Shown here in pieces: positions 16,459-23,732 of a DNA stretch of 64,000 nt (position 1 is its first letter; each line of letters starts with the position of its first letter). The position numbers were made by a program, and so were the translations under genes. The notes beneath the pieces are model-generated. The model made no database searches. It saw nothing but the letters and a program-made list of their open reading frames with translations, and was not told the origin of the DNA. Source of the DNA: an uncultured Flavobacteriales bacterium (lineage in GTDB: Bacteria; Bacteroidota; Bacteroidia; Flavobacteriales; Schleiferiaceae); the NCBI GenBank assembly GCA_905478295.1, contig CAJQHZ010000016.1, forward strand, positions 139,101-203,100, in the 5' to 3' direction.

Positions 16459-17355
16459 ATGAAGATACTTTTTACCGGCTCCAATGGCCTATTAGGTCAA
16501 AAAATAGCCGTTGCTACGGCCAATTATCCCCAGCACAGTTTTCTCGCTACGTCTCGAGGAGCAAATAGGACCAAAGCGATGGGAACAGCAACCTATGCAT
16601 CAATGGATATTACCAATGCTGAGGATGTTAGTAACGTTGTTGGCGATTTTGAGCCGGATGTGATTATCCATGGTGCAGCCATGACACACGTGGACGAATG
16701 TGAACTCCATCCGGATCAAGCCACATTATTGAATGTGGAGGGTACCCGTAACATAGCGAATGCAGCCAATGAAGTAGGCGCACACGTCGTTCATATCAGC
16801 ACAGATTTTATTTTCGATGGAAAGGATGGACCGTATAAAGAGGATGCAAAGGCCCAGCCTTTAAGTCATTACGGTTGGACGAAATTAGAAGCAGAGGATA
16901 TCATTAAAGATTTGCCTTCTTGGAGCATTTTGCGTACCGTTCTCGTCATAGGTATGGCGGAAGACTTGAGCAGAAGCAATATAGTCTTATGGGCGAAAGG
17001 CGCTTTAGAGAAAGGCCAACCTATCAATGTGGTTGACGATCAATTCCGCACGCCAACACTCGCCGAAGATTTAGCTCAGGGTGCTTTGCTTGCAGCCGAT
17101 CAATGTGCTCAAGGCGTTTTTAATATTTCAGGACCGGATTTCATGTCCATTTATGATTTGGTAGGGCAGGTTGCAGCCTACTTTGGCCTATCGATGGAGT
17201 CCGTAACACGAACCGATTCCACCACCTTGAATCAGCCTGCTAAACGACCGCCACGCACAGGTTTTGATATATCGAAGGCTCGCAAAGAATTGGGCTATGA
17301 GCCACATACTTTTAATCAGGCGCTAGAAATCATTGCAAATCAAGCAGGATTGTAA
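16459..17355 (+). CDS. RmlD-like NAD(P)-dependent sugar reductase (extended SDR)
   Basis: A 298-residue Rossmann-fold protein. The N-terminal nucleotide motif is GSNGLLGQ (residues 7-14); HGAAMTHVDECELHP and HISTDFIFDG follow, and the catalytic Tyr-Lys pair is in YGWTKLEAE. These are the signatures of the RmlD family, which reduces dTDP-4-dehydrorhamnose to dTDP-rhamnose. The rest of the rml pathway is not next to it, although an rfbC homologue is at 54660-55214. The generic call is firm; the exact substrate is open. It lies 2 bp downstream of the K+ channel gene. Confidence 0.8.
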   Translation: MKILFTGSNGLLGQKIAVATANYPQHSFLATSRGANRTKAMGTATYASMDITNAEDVSNVVGDFEPDVIIHGAAMTHVDECELHPDQATLLNVEGTRNIANAANEVGAHVVHISTDFIFDGKDGPYKEDAKAQPLSHYGWTKLEAEDIIKDLPSWSILRTVLVIGMAEDLSRSNIVLWAKGALEKGQPINVVDDQFRTPTLAEDLAQGALLAADQCAQGVFNISGPDFMSIYDLVGQVAAYFGLSMESVTRTDSTTLNQPAKRPPRTGFDISKARKELGYEPHTFNQALEIIANQAGL

Positions 17356-17423
17356 CCACATATTTGTAGGGACCACTGCTTTCCACTATTTTCGGAGTTC
17401 ACTCTAACAGATCCGAAAGGAGC

Positions 17424-19061
17424 ATGGCAAAATCGACAGAAGCATGGGGCTCACGCGTAGGGCTCATATTAGCAATGGCAGGAAATGCTGTTGGTTTAGG
17501 TAATTTCTTACGCTTTCCAGTCCAAGCTGTACAAAATGGTGGTGGGACCTTCATTATTCCTTACCTGGTTAGTTTTCTGCTCATGGGAATCCCACTACTC
17601 TGGGTAGAGTGGGCTATGGGCAGATTTGGCGGTCGTTTCGGGGATCACAGTACGCCGTTCATTTTAGACAACATGACCAAACGCCGGTTCTGGAAATACT
17701 TTGGTGTATTTGGAATCTTTACCAATATGGGGGTCATGGCGTACTATACCTACATCGAAAGCTGGACGCTGACCTATACTTTGAAGTCACTGAAAGGTGA
17801 TTTCTTAGGGGTGAATTTGGACCAATTGGATACCTATTTTAACAACTACGTCGACCTAGGTAGCGGCATTAACTTCCCGGTATGGGCGCTGCTTGCCTTC
17901 GTGATTACATTAACAATAAACATTTATATCCTCTCTAAAGGTTTGAGCGGTGGTATTGAAAAAGTGGCAAAAATTGCCATGCCATTACTTATTGGTTTTG
18001 GAGCCTTCCTTGCCATCATGTCTTGGACAACCGGTTCAACGGGCCGTTGTGAGGACTGTTCCACTTTTGTTGGATTGAACTTTTTGTGGGAGCCCGATTT
18101 TTCATCGCTATCGAATCCTAAAATATGGTTGGCTGCTGCCGGCCAAATCTTTTTCACCCTCTCCGTTGGGATGGGAACCATCCACTGTTACAGCTCTTAC
18201 CTCAGTCAGCGAGATGACATTGCATTAAATGCCATGTCAGCCGGTTGGATGAATGGTTTTGTAGAGATTGTATTGGGCTCTGCGGTAGTTATTCCAATCG
18301 CCGTAGGTTACCTAGGTTTGGATTGGGTTGTCGATAACGCCGGGTTCATGATGGCCTTTAAAACGATGCCTTTCCTCTTTGATCAGTGGGGCAGTGTTAT
18401 GGCGGTGATTTCCGGTGTGGCATGGTTCGGACTGCTCTTCTTTGCTGGAATTACCTCATCATTAGCTATGGGTACCCCATGGATGGGCTTTGTTCAGGAT
18501 GAATTTGGATGGACCAAAAAAAAGAGTGCGCTCCTTTTGGGAATCGCCATTTTCGTTATGGGACTGCCAACTATTCTCTTTTTTGAGAAAGGTGTCTTTG
18601 ACGAATACGATTACTGGACCGGAACAGTGAGTTTGGTCATCTTTGCACTCGCTGAGGTCATACTCTTTGCTTGGGTATTTGGAATGGACAAAGGATGGAA
18701 GGAAATTACAGATGGAGCGGATATGCGCATTCCCCGTATTTACCGTCCCATTATTAAATACGTTACACCGCTTTTTATTGGGATCATTTTCTTGACCTCG
18801 TTGTTTAAGCCGCTGAATGGCGAATTATCCGATTGGTCCACCGCTTTCTCAAGCCTAACTAGTGGACAGGGCTGGCCCTGGGCGAACGACAGCATTATCA
18901 ACCAAATCTTCCACATCAACACAGGTGTACAATGGATGGCTGATGGTGTACTCACGAATATGTTCTACATTGATATGAGTCGTTTCTTCCTTTTGGCCTG
19001 TTTCTTTGGTCTTGTAGCAATGGTGAAAATTGCATCCAACAAACGTAAAAAAGCCGCTTAA
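17424..19061 (+). CDS. Sodium-dependent transporter, NSS (SNF) family
   Basis: A 545-residue inner-membrane symporter of the neurotransmitter:sodium symporter family. TM1 carries GNAVGLGNFLRFPVQAVQNG, the core of the Na+ and substrate site, followed by GGGTFIIPYLVSFLLMG and EWAMGRFGG. About 11-12 helices are visible. Bacterial members import amino acids with Na+; the substrate cannot be told here. The sequence AAAGGAG sits 1 nt before the ATG, too close to act as a ribosome binding site. A 48-residue small-subunit-like gene follows 2 bp after the stop. Confidence 0.93.
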   Translation: MAKSTEAWGSRVGLILAMAGNAVGLGNFLRFPVQAVQNGGGTFIIPYLVSFLLMGIPLLWVEWAMGRFGGRFGDHSTPFILDNMTKRRFWKYFGVFGIFTNMGVMAYYTYIESWTLTYTLKSLKGDFLGVNLDQLDTYFNNYVDLGSGINFPVWALLAFVITLTINIYILSKGLSGGIEKVAKIAMPLLIGFGAFLAIMSWTTGSTGRCEDCSTFVGLNFLWEPDFSSLSNPKIWLAAAGQIFFTLSVGMGTIHCYSSYLSQRDDIALNAMSAGWMNGFVEIVLGSAVVIPIAVGYLGLDWVVDNAGFMMAFKTMPFLFDQWGSVMAVISGVAWFGLLFFAGITSSLAMGTPWMGFVQDEFGWTKKKSALLLGIAIFVMGLPTILFFEKGVFDEYDYWTGTVSLVIFALAEVILFAWVFGMDKGWKEITDGADMRIPRIYRPIIKYVTPLFIGIIFLTSLFKPLNGELSDWSTAFSSLTSGQGWPWANDSIINQIFHINTGVQWMADGVLTNMFYIDMSRFFLLACFFGLVAMVKIASNKRKKAA

Positions 19062-19063
19062 TT

Positions 19064-19210
19064 ATGACGACTTCCGCAATAATAATGATCGTTTTAACGC
19101 AAGGAACTGTCATCACAGCTACTATCTATTTCTTTCGTAAGGTGTTGAAGACGCCACCGAAACCCGAGCCGGATTCGTATAAAGACAATAACGACACACT
19201 GCGCGATTAA
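19064..19210 (+). CDS. MetS-like small subunit of the NSS transporter
   Basis: A 48-residue reading frame starting 2 bp after the NSS transporter stop. It begins MTTSAIIMIVLTQGTVITAT with a single transmembrane helix to about residue 24, followed by FFRKVLKTPPKPEPDS and an acidic, polar tail. Size, topology and position match the MetS class of small subunits that accompany NSS transporters; in Corynebacterium MetP needs MetS for methionine and alanine uptake. Homology is judged from layout and the N-terminal pattern only, so it could be an unrelated small membrane protein. Confidence 0.7.
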   Translation: MTTSAIIMIVLTQGTVITATIYFFRKVLKTPPKPEPDSYKDNNDTLRD

Positions 19211-19286
19211 GTCGGTAACTTTTACTTATTCACGAAATTTGTAGCGTTGCTTCGTCTTGCTCAATTTGCATGGAAATGCAATTGCA

Positions 19287-20108
19287 ATGCACCAAGCCAA
19301 AGCACAAATCATTCGAACCTTTCAGCTTTTTATAGTGGCCGCCTTCGCGGCCACTATTTGGTTACGGCCCGCAGCCGAGGCGCGCGAAGCGCGCCTCGGC
19401 TTCCTTTCGATGTGGTGGTCGGAGCAGCCCAAGCTTAAGGTCAACCAATTGGATTCGAACGCCATCTGGAATTTTCCTTTGCAAGAAGCAGCTAAAAAAT
19501 CATGGTGGTATCGATGCAAGAAGAATTGGACTATAAAAGATCTTCTTACCTTAAAATCTCTACCGGGGATGGATACCCTATTTATCACTACTGGCAATTT
19601 TGATTTTACCCCCATGCCACAAAAAGAGAAAGAGCCGTGGGGAAGGAGTTCTGGGCAAAACCTAAAGTCGATTCCGTGGGAGCAGCGAAGATCAAAACAT
19701 GGTGCGAATGCCTCTCTTGATCGATTAGATTTAAATCAAGCGGATAGCACAGCGCTTGTCGCGGTGCGAGGTATAGGTCCATGGTCCGCTGGTGCTATCG
19801 TTGAGGAGAGAGATCGATGGGGCTATTTTTCCACCGTTTCTCAATTGCGAAAGATCCGATCCATTGACGCCCGTTGGCAAAAGGAGTGGGACACGGTGTT
19901 TTATGTTGTTCCCCGCGCACCTGAACTTTTTTTAAACAGCAGTTCCTTCGCAGAATTGAACGAATTCTACGGTTTCCGATTCCACCAAGTCAAAAGAATT
20001 GTCTTCTATCGAGAGCGGTTTGGTCCGGTACATTGGAGGGAATTGGCCTCATGGGAAGAATTTTCCGATGTGGATACGACTTTTTTACAACACTATGTAT
20101 CGGAATAG
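19287..20108 (+). CDS. Membrane-anchored helix-hairpin-helix (ComEA-like) protein
   Basis: A 273-residue protein from the ATG at 19287 (the frame is open to a TTG at 19257; another ATG is at 19410). A transmembrane segment lies near the N-terminus (TFQLFIVAAFAATIWL), followed by a poorly conserved region and a helix-hairpin-helix part at about 145-200 with LDLNQADSTALVAVRGIGPW and a GAIVEERDRWGYF continuation. A second, degenerate HhH-like stretch follows. HhH domains bind DNA without sequence specificity, and ComEA-like proteins take part in DNA uptake; the role here is inference. Two perfect GC-rich hairpins lie in the first 40 codons. If the start were at 19410 the membrane anchor would be lost. 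Confidence 0.7.
   Translation: MHQAKAQIIRTFQLFIVAAFAATIWLRPAAEAREARLGFLSMWWSEQPKLKVNQLDSNAIWNFPLQEAAKKSWWYRCKKNWTIKDLLTLKSLPGMDTLFITTGNFDFTPMPQKEKEPWGRSSGQNLKSIPWEQRRSKHGANASLDRLDLNQADSTALVAVRGIGPWSAGAIVEERDRWGYFSTVSQLRKIRSIDARWQKEWDTVFYVVPRAPELFLNSSSFAELNEFYGFRFHQVKRIVFYRERFGPVHWRELASWEEFSDVDTTFLQHYVSE
19332..19357. repeat. Perfect inverted repeat inside the HhH gene (11 bp stem, 4 nt loop)
   Basis: ATAGTGGCCGC at 19332-19342 and GCGGCCACTAT at 19347-19357 are exact complements around CTTC. It encodes part of the predicted transmembrane helix. The following ATTTGG is only weakly T-rich, so it is not a clear terminator. Confidence 0.85.
19374..19400. repeat. Second perfect inverted repeat inside the HhH gene (12 bp stem, 3 nt loop)
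   Basis: GCCGAGGCGCGC at 19374-19385 and GCGCGCCTCGGC at 19389-19400 are exact complements around GAA. It lies 16 bp after the first hairpin. Its GC content is much higher than that of the flanking gene. Confidence 0.85.
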
Positions 20109-20119
20109 AAAAATCGGTG

Positions 20120-20127
20120 TACTTTCG
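20120..20127 (+). promoter_or_regulatory. Probable -7 element of rpsU
   Basis: TACTTTCG is one base from TAnnTTTG and would give a leader of about 23-26 nt containing the Shine-Dalgarno sequence. Confidence 0.4.
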
Positions 20128-20138
20128 CAATCCTAAAG

Positions 20139-20148
20139 AAAGGAGGTG
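20139..20148 (+). promoter_or_regulatory. Strong Shine-Dalgarno of rpsU
   Basis: AAAGGAGGTG is almost fully complementary to the canonical 16S rRNA 3' end, with 7 nt from GGAGG to the ATG at 20154. It is the only well-placed strong Shine-Dalgarno I see in the window. In Bacteroidota, bS21 helps sequester the anti-Shine-Dalgarno, and rpsU keeps a strong site that is thought to let bS21 regulate its own synthesis. Confidence 0.9.
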
Positions 20149-20153
20149 TTACT

Positions 20154-20348
20154 ATGCTCGTAATTAATGTCAAGGAAGGTGAATCGATCGAACGCGCACT
20201 TAAGCGTTACAAGAGAAAACACAGCTCTACGGGTGTAGTGCGCAAGCTTCGTAAGGATCGTTATCATACGAAACCAACGGAAGCTAAGCGTCGCATGCAT
20301 GAGAAAGCTGCATACATTCAGACTTTGCGTCAAGCAGAATCAGAATAG
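20154..20348 (+). CDS. rpsU: 30S ribosomal protein bS21
   Basis: A 64-residue basic protein with the bS21 start LVINVKEGESIERALKRYKR and a C-terminal lysine/arginine-rich helix. In Bacteroidota bS21, with bS18 and bS6, holds the 16S rRNA 3' tail so that the anti-Shine-Dalgarno is hidden in most ribosomes. The gene has its own likely promoter, the unusual Shine-Dalgarno just upstream, and a terminator just downstream, so it is a single-gene unit set up for autoregulation. Confidence 0.97.
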   Translation: MLVINVKEGESIERALKRYKRKHSSTGVVRKLRKDRYHTKPTEAKRRMHEKAAYIQTLRQAESE

Positions 20349-20367
20349 TCTATGCTTATACTATAAA

Positions 20368-20395
20368 GAAAAGCCCAACCGAAAGGTTGGGCTTT
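20368..20395 (+). terminator. Rho-independent terminator after rpsU
   Basis: AAGCCCAACC and GGTTGGGCTT form a 10 bp stem around GAAA, followed by TTT. It lies upstream of the xerC start and argues against the longer xerC frame from 20299. Confidence 0.9.
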
Positions 20396-20430
20396 TTGTT
20401 TTTCATCACCTCCCGCACTACCTTCCCTTT

Positions 20431-21330
20431 ATGGAATCCTCAGCGGTATATATTGATCAGTTTCTAGCGTACCTAATCGCAGAGCGCGGCTACAGCCCGA
20501 AGACTTCTGTCGCGTACAAGAAGGAACTGGAGCGTTGGGCACTTTATTTACGGGAAGAAGCAGACGCATCATTAAAGGCTGCGCAAAAGGCGCACGTTAA
20601 GCGCTATATCGTCTGGCGCAATAAACAAGGTATATCACCGCGTTCAATAAATCGTAGTTTAAGTTGTATTCGCACTTTTTACAAATGGGCCATTCGCGAA
20701 GCCTTAGTTCGTGAAAACCCGGGGCAAGGTGTTCGTAGTATGAAAACTGCGAAAAAAGTAGTCATGAGTGTCCCAAAAGACGATTTGAAAGCCCTGGTCA
20801 ATGATCCTGATCTTTTCACGACAGATTTCGAAGGTAGACGCGACCAACTTTTGCTACTCCTACTTTACGGTCTGGGTCTGCGCCGTGCGGAAGTCATCTC
20901 TTTGACGCCGGCCCACTTTGATTGGTCGCGAAAATTGGTTCGCGTGATCGGAAAAAGAAATAAAGAGCGTCAAATTCCTATGCCGGCCTTGCTGGAAGAG
21001 TATTATTTACGTTACGTCGAAATCAGGGACCAGTTGCCCGTTCGCCATGATGCAACACTCTTACTCACGGCAAAAGGAAAAAAGCTTTATGATAACCTTG
21101 TTTATAATCGGGTTTTATTCTACCTTAATAGGACTACATCCGTGGTCGACAAGAACCCTCACGCATTGCGTCATTCTTATGCCACGCACCTTCTTAATGC
21201 TGGAGTCGATATAAATACTGTTAAAGAGTTGCTTGGTCATGAAAGTTTGAGCTCAACTCAGGTTTATACTACCAGTTCGTTTGAGGAGCTTATTAAAGTG
21301 TATAACCAGACCCATCCTAAAGGGTCGTAA
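20431..21330 (+). CDS. xerC: Tyrosine recombinase XerC/XerD family
   Basis: A 299-residue site-specific recombinase. The N-terminal SAM-like core-binding domain spans about 5-95; the catalytic domain has the first Arg in YGLGLRRAEVISL, the Lys in VIGKRNKERQIPMP, HALRHSYATHLL (His-x-x-Arg), LLGHESLSSTQVYT with the His and the nucleophilic Tyr. XerC/D resolve chromosome dimers at dif during division. The ATG at 20431 is chosen because the longer frame begins inside rpsU and crosses its terminator. hpf follows closely, an arrangement common in Bacteroidota. XerC versus XerD cannot be separated from sequence alone. Confidence 0.9.
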   Translation: MESSAVYIDQFLAYLIAERGYSPKTSVAYKKELERWALYLREEADASLKAAQKAHVKRYIVWRNKQGISPRSINRSLSCIRTFYKWAIREALVRENPGQGVRSMKTAKKVVMSVPKDDLKALVNDPDLFTTDFEGRRDQLLLLLLYGLGLRRAEVISLTPAHFDWSRKLVRVIGKRNKERQIPMPALLEEYYLRYVEIRDQLPVRHDATLLLTAKGKKLYDNLVYNRVLFYLNRTTSVVDKNPHALRHSYATHLLNAGVDINTVKELLGHESLSSTQVYTTSSFEELIKVYNQTHPKGS

Positions 21331-21341
21331 ATCATGAGAGT

Positions 21342-21644
21342 ATGACTGTGAACATTCAATCGGTAAATTTCAAAGCAGATGGTAAGTTAATTACCTTTAT
21401 TAAGGAACGGTTAGCCAAAACAACTCAGTTTTATGATCGTACCATTTGTACGGCTGTTTTTTTGAAAGTAGATAACAATCATAATCGCGAAAATAAGATC
21501 GTAGAAATGCGCATGAGCGTACCGGGATCTGACATAGTTGTGACGAAAGAGCGCAAGAGTTTTGAGGAAGCGGTAGATATTGCAGTAGATGTGTTGATTC
21601 GACAGCTAAAAAAACGCAAAGAAAAAATACTGAAACCTCAATAA
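21342..21644 (+). CDS. hpf: Short ribosome hibernation-promoting factor (HPF/RaiA family)
   Basis: A 100-residue protein of the S30AE family, beginning TVNIQSVNFKADGKLITFI and ending in a lysine-rich helix (KKRKEKILK). HPF and RaiA bind the 30S decoding region in stationary phase and stop translation. It lacks the C-terminal dimerisation domain of long HPF. It lies 11 bp after xerC and ends at a terminator before the tRNA cluster. Confidence 0.88.
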   Translation: MTVNIQSVNFKADGKLITFIKERLAKTTQFYDRTICTAVFLKVDNNHNRENKIVEMRMSVPGSDIVVTKERKSFEEAVDIAVDVLIRQLKKRKEKILKPQ

Positions 21645-21671
21645 AATCAACAGGTTAACTATATAGCATGT

Positions 21672-21706
21672 AAGGTGAAGGCAAAATGTCTTCACTTTTT
21701 TTTTTA
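21672..21706 (+). terminator. Rho-independent terminator after hpf
   Basis: GTGAAG and CTTCAC with A/T closing pairs form a hairpin, followed by a run of ten T. Confidence 0.8.
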
Positions 21707-21712
21707 TAGGTA

Positions 21713-21742
21713 TTGCGCGTTTGATTCTCTTTACTACATTTG
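21713..21742 (+). promoter_or_regulatory. Promoter of the tRNA-tuf operon
   Basis: TTG at 21713-21715, a 19-nt spacer and TACATTTG at 21735-21742 match the Bacteroidota consensus, 38 nt before tRNA-Thr. Confidence 0.65.
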
Positions 21743-21780
21743 CAGTCCGTTTGACAAAGCGGAAGTACTTTGACATCAAT

Positions 21781-21854
21781 GCCGATATAGCTCAGTTGGC
21801 CAGAGCACGTGATTTGTAATCTCGGGGTCGTCAGTTCGAATCTGACTATCGGCT
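21781..21854 (+). tRNA. tRNA-Thr (anticodon UGU)
   Basis: The acceptor stem GCCGATA pairs with TATCGGC, with discriminator T. The anticodon loop is TTTGTAA, anticodon TGT for ACA codons. The CCA end is not encoded. The anticodon stem CGTGA/TCTCG has one T-T mismatch. Confidence 0.95.
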
Positions 21855-21896
21855 CACGTTTTGTATTTGATTTTCTAGTGGAATCTTGTACACACC

Positions 21897-21977
21897 GGGG
21901 GGATACTCAAGCGGCCAACGAGGACGGACTGTAAATCCGTTGGGAAACCTTCGCAGGTTCGAATCCTGCTCCCCCCA
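21897..21977 (+). tRNA. tRNA-Tyr (anticodon GUA)
   Basis: An 81-base class II tRNA. The acceptor GGGGGGA pairs with TCCCCCC, discriminator A. The anticodon loop CTGTAAA gives GTA, and the long variable arm expected of bacterial tRNA-Tyr is present. Confidence 0.95.
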
Positions 21978-21982
21978 CTACC

Positions 21983-22055
21983 GCGGAAGTAGCTCAGCTG
22001 GTAGAGCATCAGCCTTCCAAGCTGAGGGTCGCGGGTTCGAATCCCGTCTTCCGCT
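21983..22055 (+). tRNA. tRNA-Gly (anticodon UCC)
   Basis: The acceptor GCGGAAG pairs with CTTCCGC, discriminator T. The anticodon loop is CTTCCAA, anticodon TCC. The three bases after the discriminator happen to read CCA (22056-22058), unlike the other tRNAs here. Confidence 0.95.
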
Positions 22056-22065
22056 CCAAGGTTAC

Positions 22066-22137
22066 GCCGATGTAGCTCAGGGGTAGAGCGTTTCCTTGGT
22101 AAGGAAGAGGTCACGGGTTCAATTCCCGTCATTGGCT
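22066..22137 (+). tRNA. tRNA-Thr (anticodon GGU)
   Basis: The acceptor GCCGATG pairs with CATTGGC (one G-T wobble), discriminator T. The anticodon loop CTTGGTAA region gives GGT, for ACC/ACU codons. Confidence 0.95.
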
Positions 22138-22191
22138 CTAAATTTTAATTTTGAATCTTTACACTGTTTATATATTTAATAATCGCTAGTC

Positions 22192-23379
22192 ATGGCAAAA
22201 GAGAATTTTGTACGTACCAAGCCTCATTTGAACATTGGTACAATTGGTCATGTTGACCACGGAAAAACAACATTGACAGCTGCAATCACCACATGTTTGG
22301 CGAATGCAGGCTTGTCTGAAAAAAGAGATTTCGATTCGATCGATAATGCTCCAGAAGAGAAAGAGCGTGGTATTACCATTAACACTTCTCACGTAGAGTA
22401 CGAGACGGCTAACCGTCACTACGCCCACGTTGACTGTCCAGGTCACGCGGATTACGTGAAGAATATGGTTACTGGTGCCGCTCAGATGGACGGTGCTATC
22501 TTGGTAGTTGCTGCTACTGATGGTCCTATGCCTCAAACTCGTGAGCACATCCTTTTAGGTCGTCAGGTGGGTATTCCACGTATCGTCGTGTTCTTGAACA
22601 AGGCAGATATGGTTGATGATGAAGAATTGATGGAATTGGTAGACATGGAAGTTCGTGATCTTCTTTCTTTCTACGAGTACGATGGTGATAACACTCCAGT
22701 TATCGCAGGTTCAGCTCTAGGTGGATTGAACGGCGAGCAGAAATGGGTTGATACCGTTATGGAGTTGATGGATGCAGTAGATGCATGGATCGAAGAGCCA
22801 GAGCGTGATCGTGATAAGCCATTCCTAATGCCTATCGAGGATGTATTCTCTATCACAGGTCGTGGTACTGTTGCAACGGGTCGTATTGAGACTGGTGTGG
22901 CAAACACAGGTGAAGGAGTCGAAATCATCGGTTACGGTGATGAGAAACTGACTTCTACCGTTACTGGTGTTGAAATGTTCCGTAAGATTTTGGACACCGG
23001 TGAAGCTGGTGATAACGTTGGTATCCTTCTGCGTGGTATTGAGAAAGCTCAAATCCGTCGTGGTATGGTGATCTGTAAGCCAGGTTCAATTACTCCGCAC
23101 AAGAAGTTCAAGGCAGAGGTATATGTGTTGAAGAAAGAAGAGGGTGGTCGTCACACTCCTTTCCACAACAAATACCGTCCTCAGTTTTACTTGCGTACAA
23201 CAGACGTTACTGGTGAGATCCAACTTCCAGATGGCGTTGAGATGGTAATGCCAGGTGATAACTTGTCAATTACGGTTGAATTGATCGCTAACGTAGCGGT
23301 TAATACTGGTCTACGCTTCGCAATGCGTGAAGGTGGGCGTACAGTAGGTGCGGGTCAAGTAACTGAAATCATCGAGTAA
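22192..23379 (+). CDS. tuf: Translation elongation factor Tu
   Basis: EF-Tu delivers aminoacyl-tRNA to the ribosome with GTP. The 395-residue protein has G1 [15 protein letters not shown], the G2 region [15 protein letters not shown]3 [12 protein letters not shown] and G4 NKADMVDD, followed by the two beta-barrel domains ending in [14 protein letters not shown]. It sits 54 bp after tRNA-Thr, so tRNAs and tuf are probably co-transcribed and processed, as in other Bacteroidota. A hairpin terminator lies between tuf and tRNA-Trp. Confidence 0.99.
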   Translation: MAKENFVRTKPHLNIGTIGHVDHGKTTLTAAITTCLANAGLSEKRDFDSIDNAPEEKERGITINTSHVEYETANRHYAHVDCPGHADYVKNMVTGAAQMDGAILVVAATDGPMPQTREHILLGRQVGIPRIVVFLNKADMVDDEELMELVDMEVRDLLSFYEYDGDNTPVIAGSALGGLNGEQKWVDTVMELMDAVDAWIEEPERDRDKPFLMPIEDVFSITGRGTVATGRIETGVANTGEGVEIIGYGDEKLTSTVTGVEMFRKILDTGEAGDNVGILLRGIEKAQIRRGMVICKPGSITPHKKFKAEVYVLKKEEGGRHTPFHNKYRPQFYLRTTDVTGEIQLPDGVEMVMPGDNLSITVELIANVAVNTGLRFAMREGGRTVGAGQVTEIIE

Positions 23380-23413
23380 TAACTTACTCTTTTGATATAA
23401 AGTACAGGTAGTT

Positions 23414-23442
23414 AAGGTGCCTCCCGACGGGAGGCGCCTTTC
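23414..23442 (+). terminator. Hairpin with short T tail between tuf and tRNA-Trp
   Basis: AAGGTGCCTCCC and GGGAGGCGCCTT pair with one G-T wobble around a tiny loop, followed by TCT. The T run is short (CTTTCT), so it may act as a partial terminator, lowering read-through from tuf into tRNA-Trp, secE and nusG. Confidence 0.65.
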
Positions 23443-23451
23443 TGCCTGCAT

Positions 23452-23522
23452 ACGGGCATAGTTCAATGGTAGAATAGCGGTCTCCAAAACCGTTGATCAG
23501 GGTTCGAATCCTTGTGCCCGTG
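23452..23522 (+). tRNA. tRNA-Trp (anticodon CCA)
   Basis: The acceptor ACGGGCA pairs with TGCCCGT, discriminator G. The anticodon loop CTCCAAA gives CCA. The position between tuf and secE is the standard Bacteroidota one. Confidence 0.96.
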
Positions 23523-23536
23523 CAAAGAATAAAAAG

Positions 23537-23731
23537 ATGAGCAAATTAATTACGAGTATACAGGAGTCTTGGCACGAGTTTGCCGTTAAGGCATCGTGGC
23601 CTACAATGTCAGAGTTGCAGAAGAGCACTGCATTGGTAATTGTGGGTACCATCATCTTTTCACTTGTAGTATTTGGTATGGACAAGATAATCTCAACAGT
23701 ACTTGAGTTTGTTTATTCAATCTTCGGATAA
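23537..23731 (+). CDS. secE: Preprotein translocase subunit SecE
   Basis: A 64-residue single-helix form of SecE, the clamp subunit of SecYEG in the inner membrane. An N-terminal amphipathic stretch contains ESWHEFAVKASWPTMSEL, with the conserved W-P motif before the membrane helix (ALVIVGTIIFSLVVFGMDK). It starts 14 bp after tRNA-Trp and ends 1 bp before the nusG ATG. Confidence 0.95.
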   Translation: MSKLITSIQESWHEFAVKASWPTMSELQKSTALVIVGTIIFSLVVFGMDKIISTVLEFVYSIFG

Positions 23732-23732
23732 T

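Noticed and set aside
17414..17423. AAAGGAG immediately before the NSS transporter ATG
   Set aside because: Spacing to the start is 1 nt, too short for a Shine-Dalgarno; likely chance.
20299..20430. 44-residue N-terminal extension of xerC
   Set aside because: It overlaps the end of rpsU in another frame and spans the rpsU terminator.
21875..22132. Open frame on the minus strand across the tRNA genes encoding GIRTRDPQLGRLMLYQLSY-like sequence
   Set aside because: This is the well-known false protein made by translating tRNA genes; it overlaps tRNA-Tyr, tRNA-Gly and tRNA-Thr.
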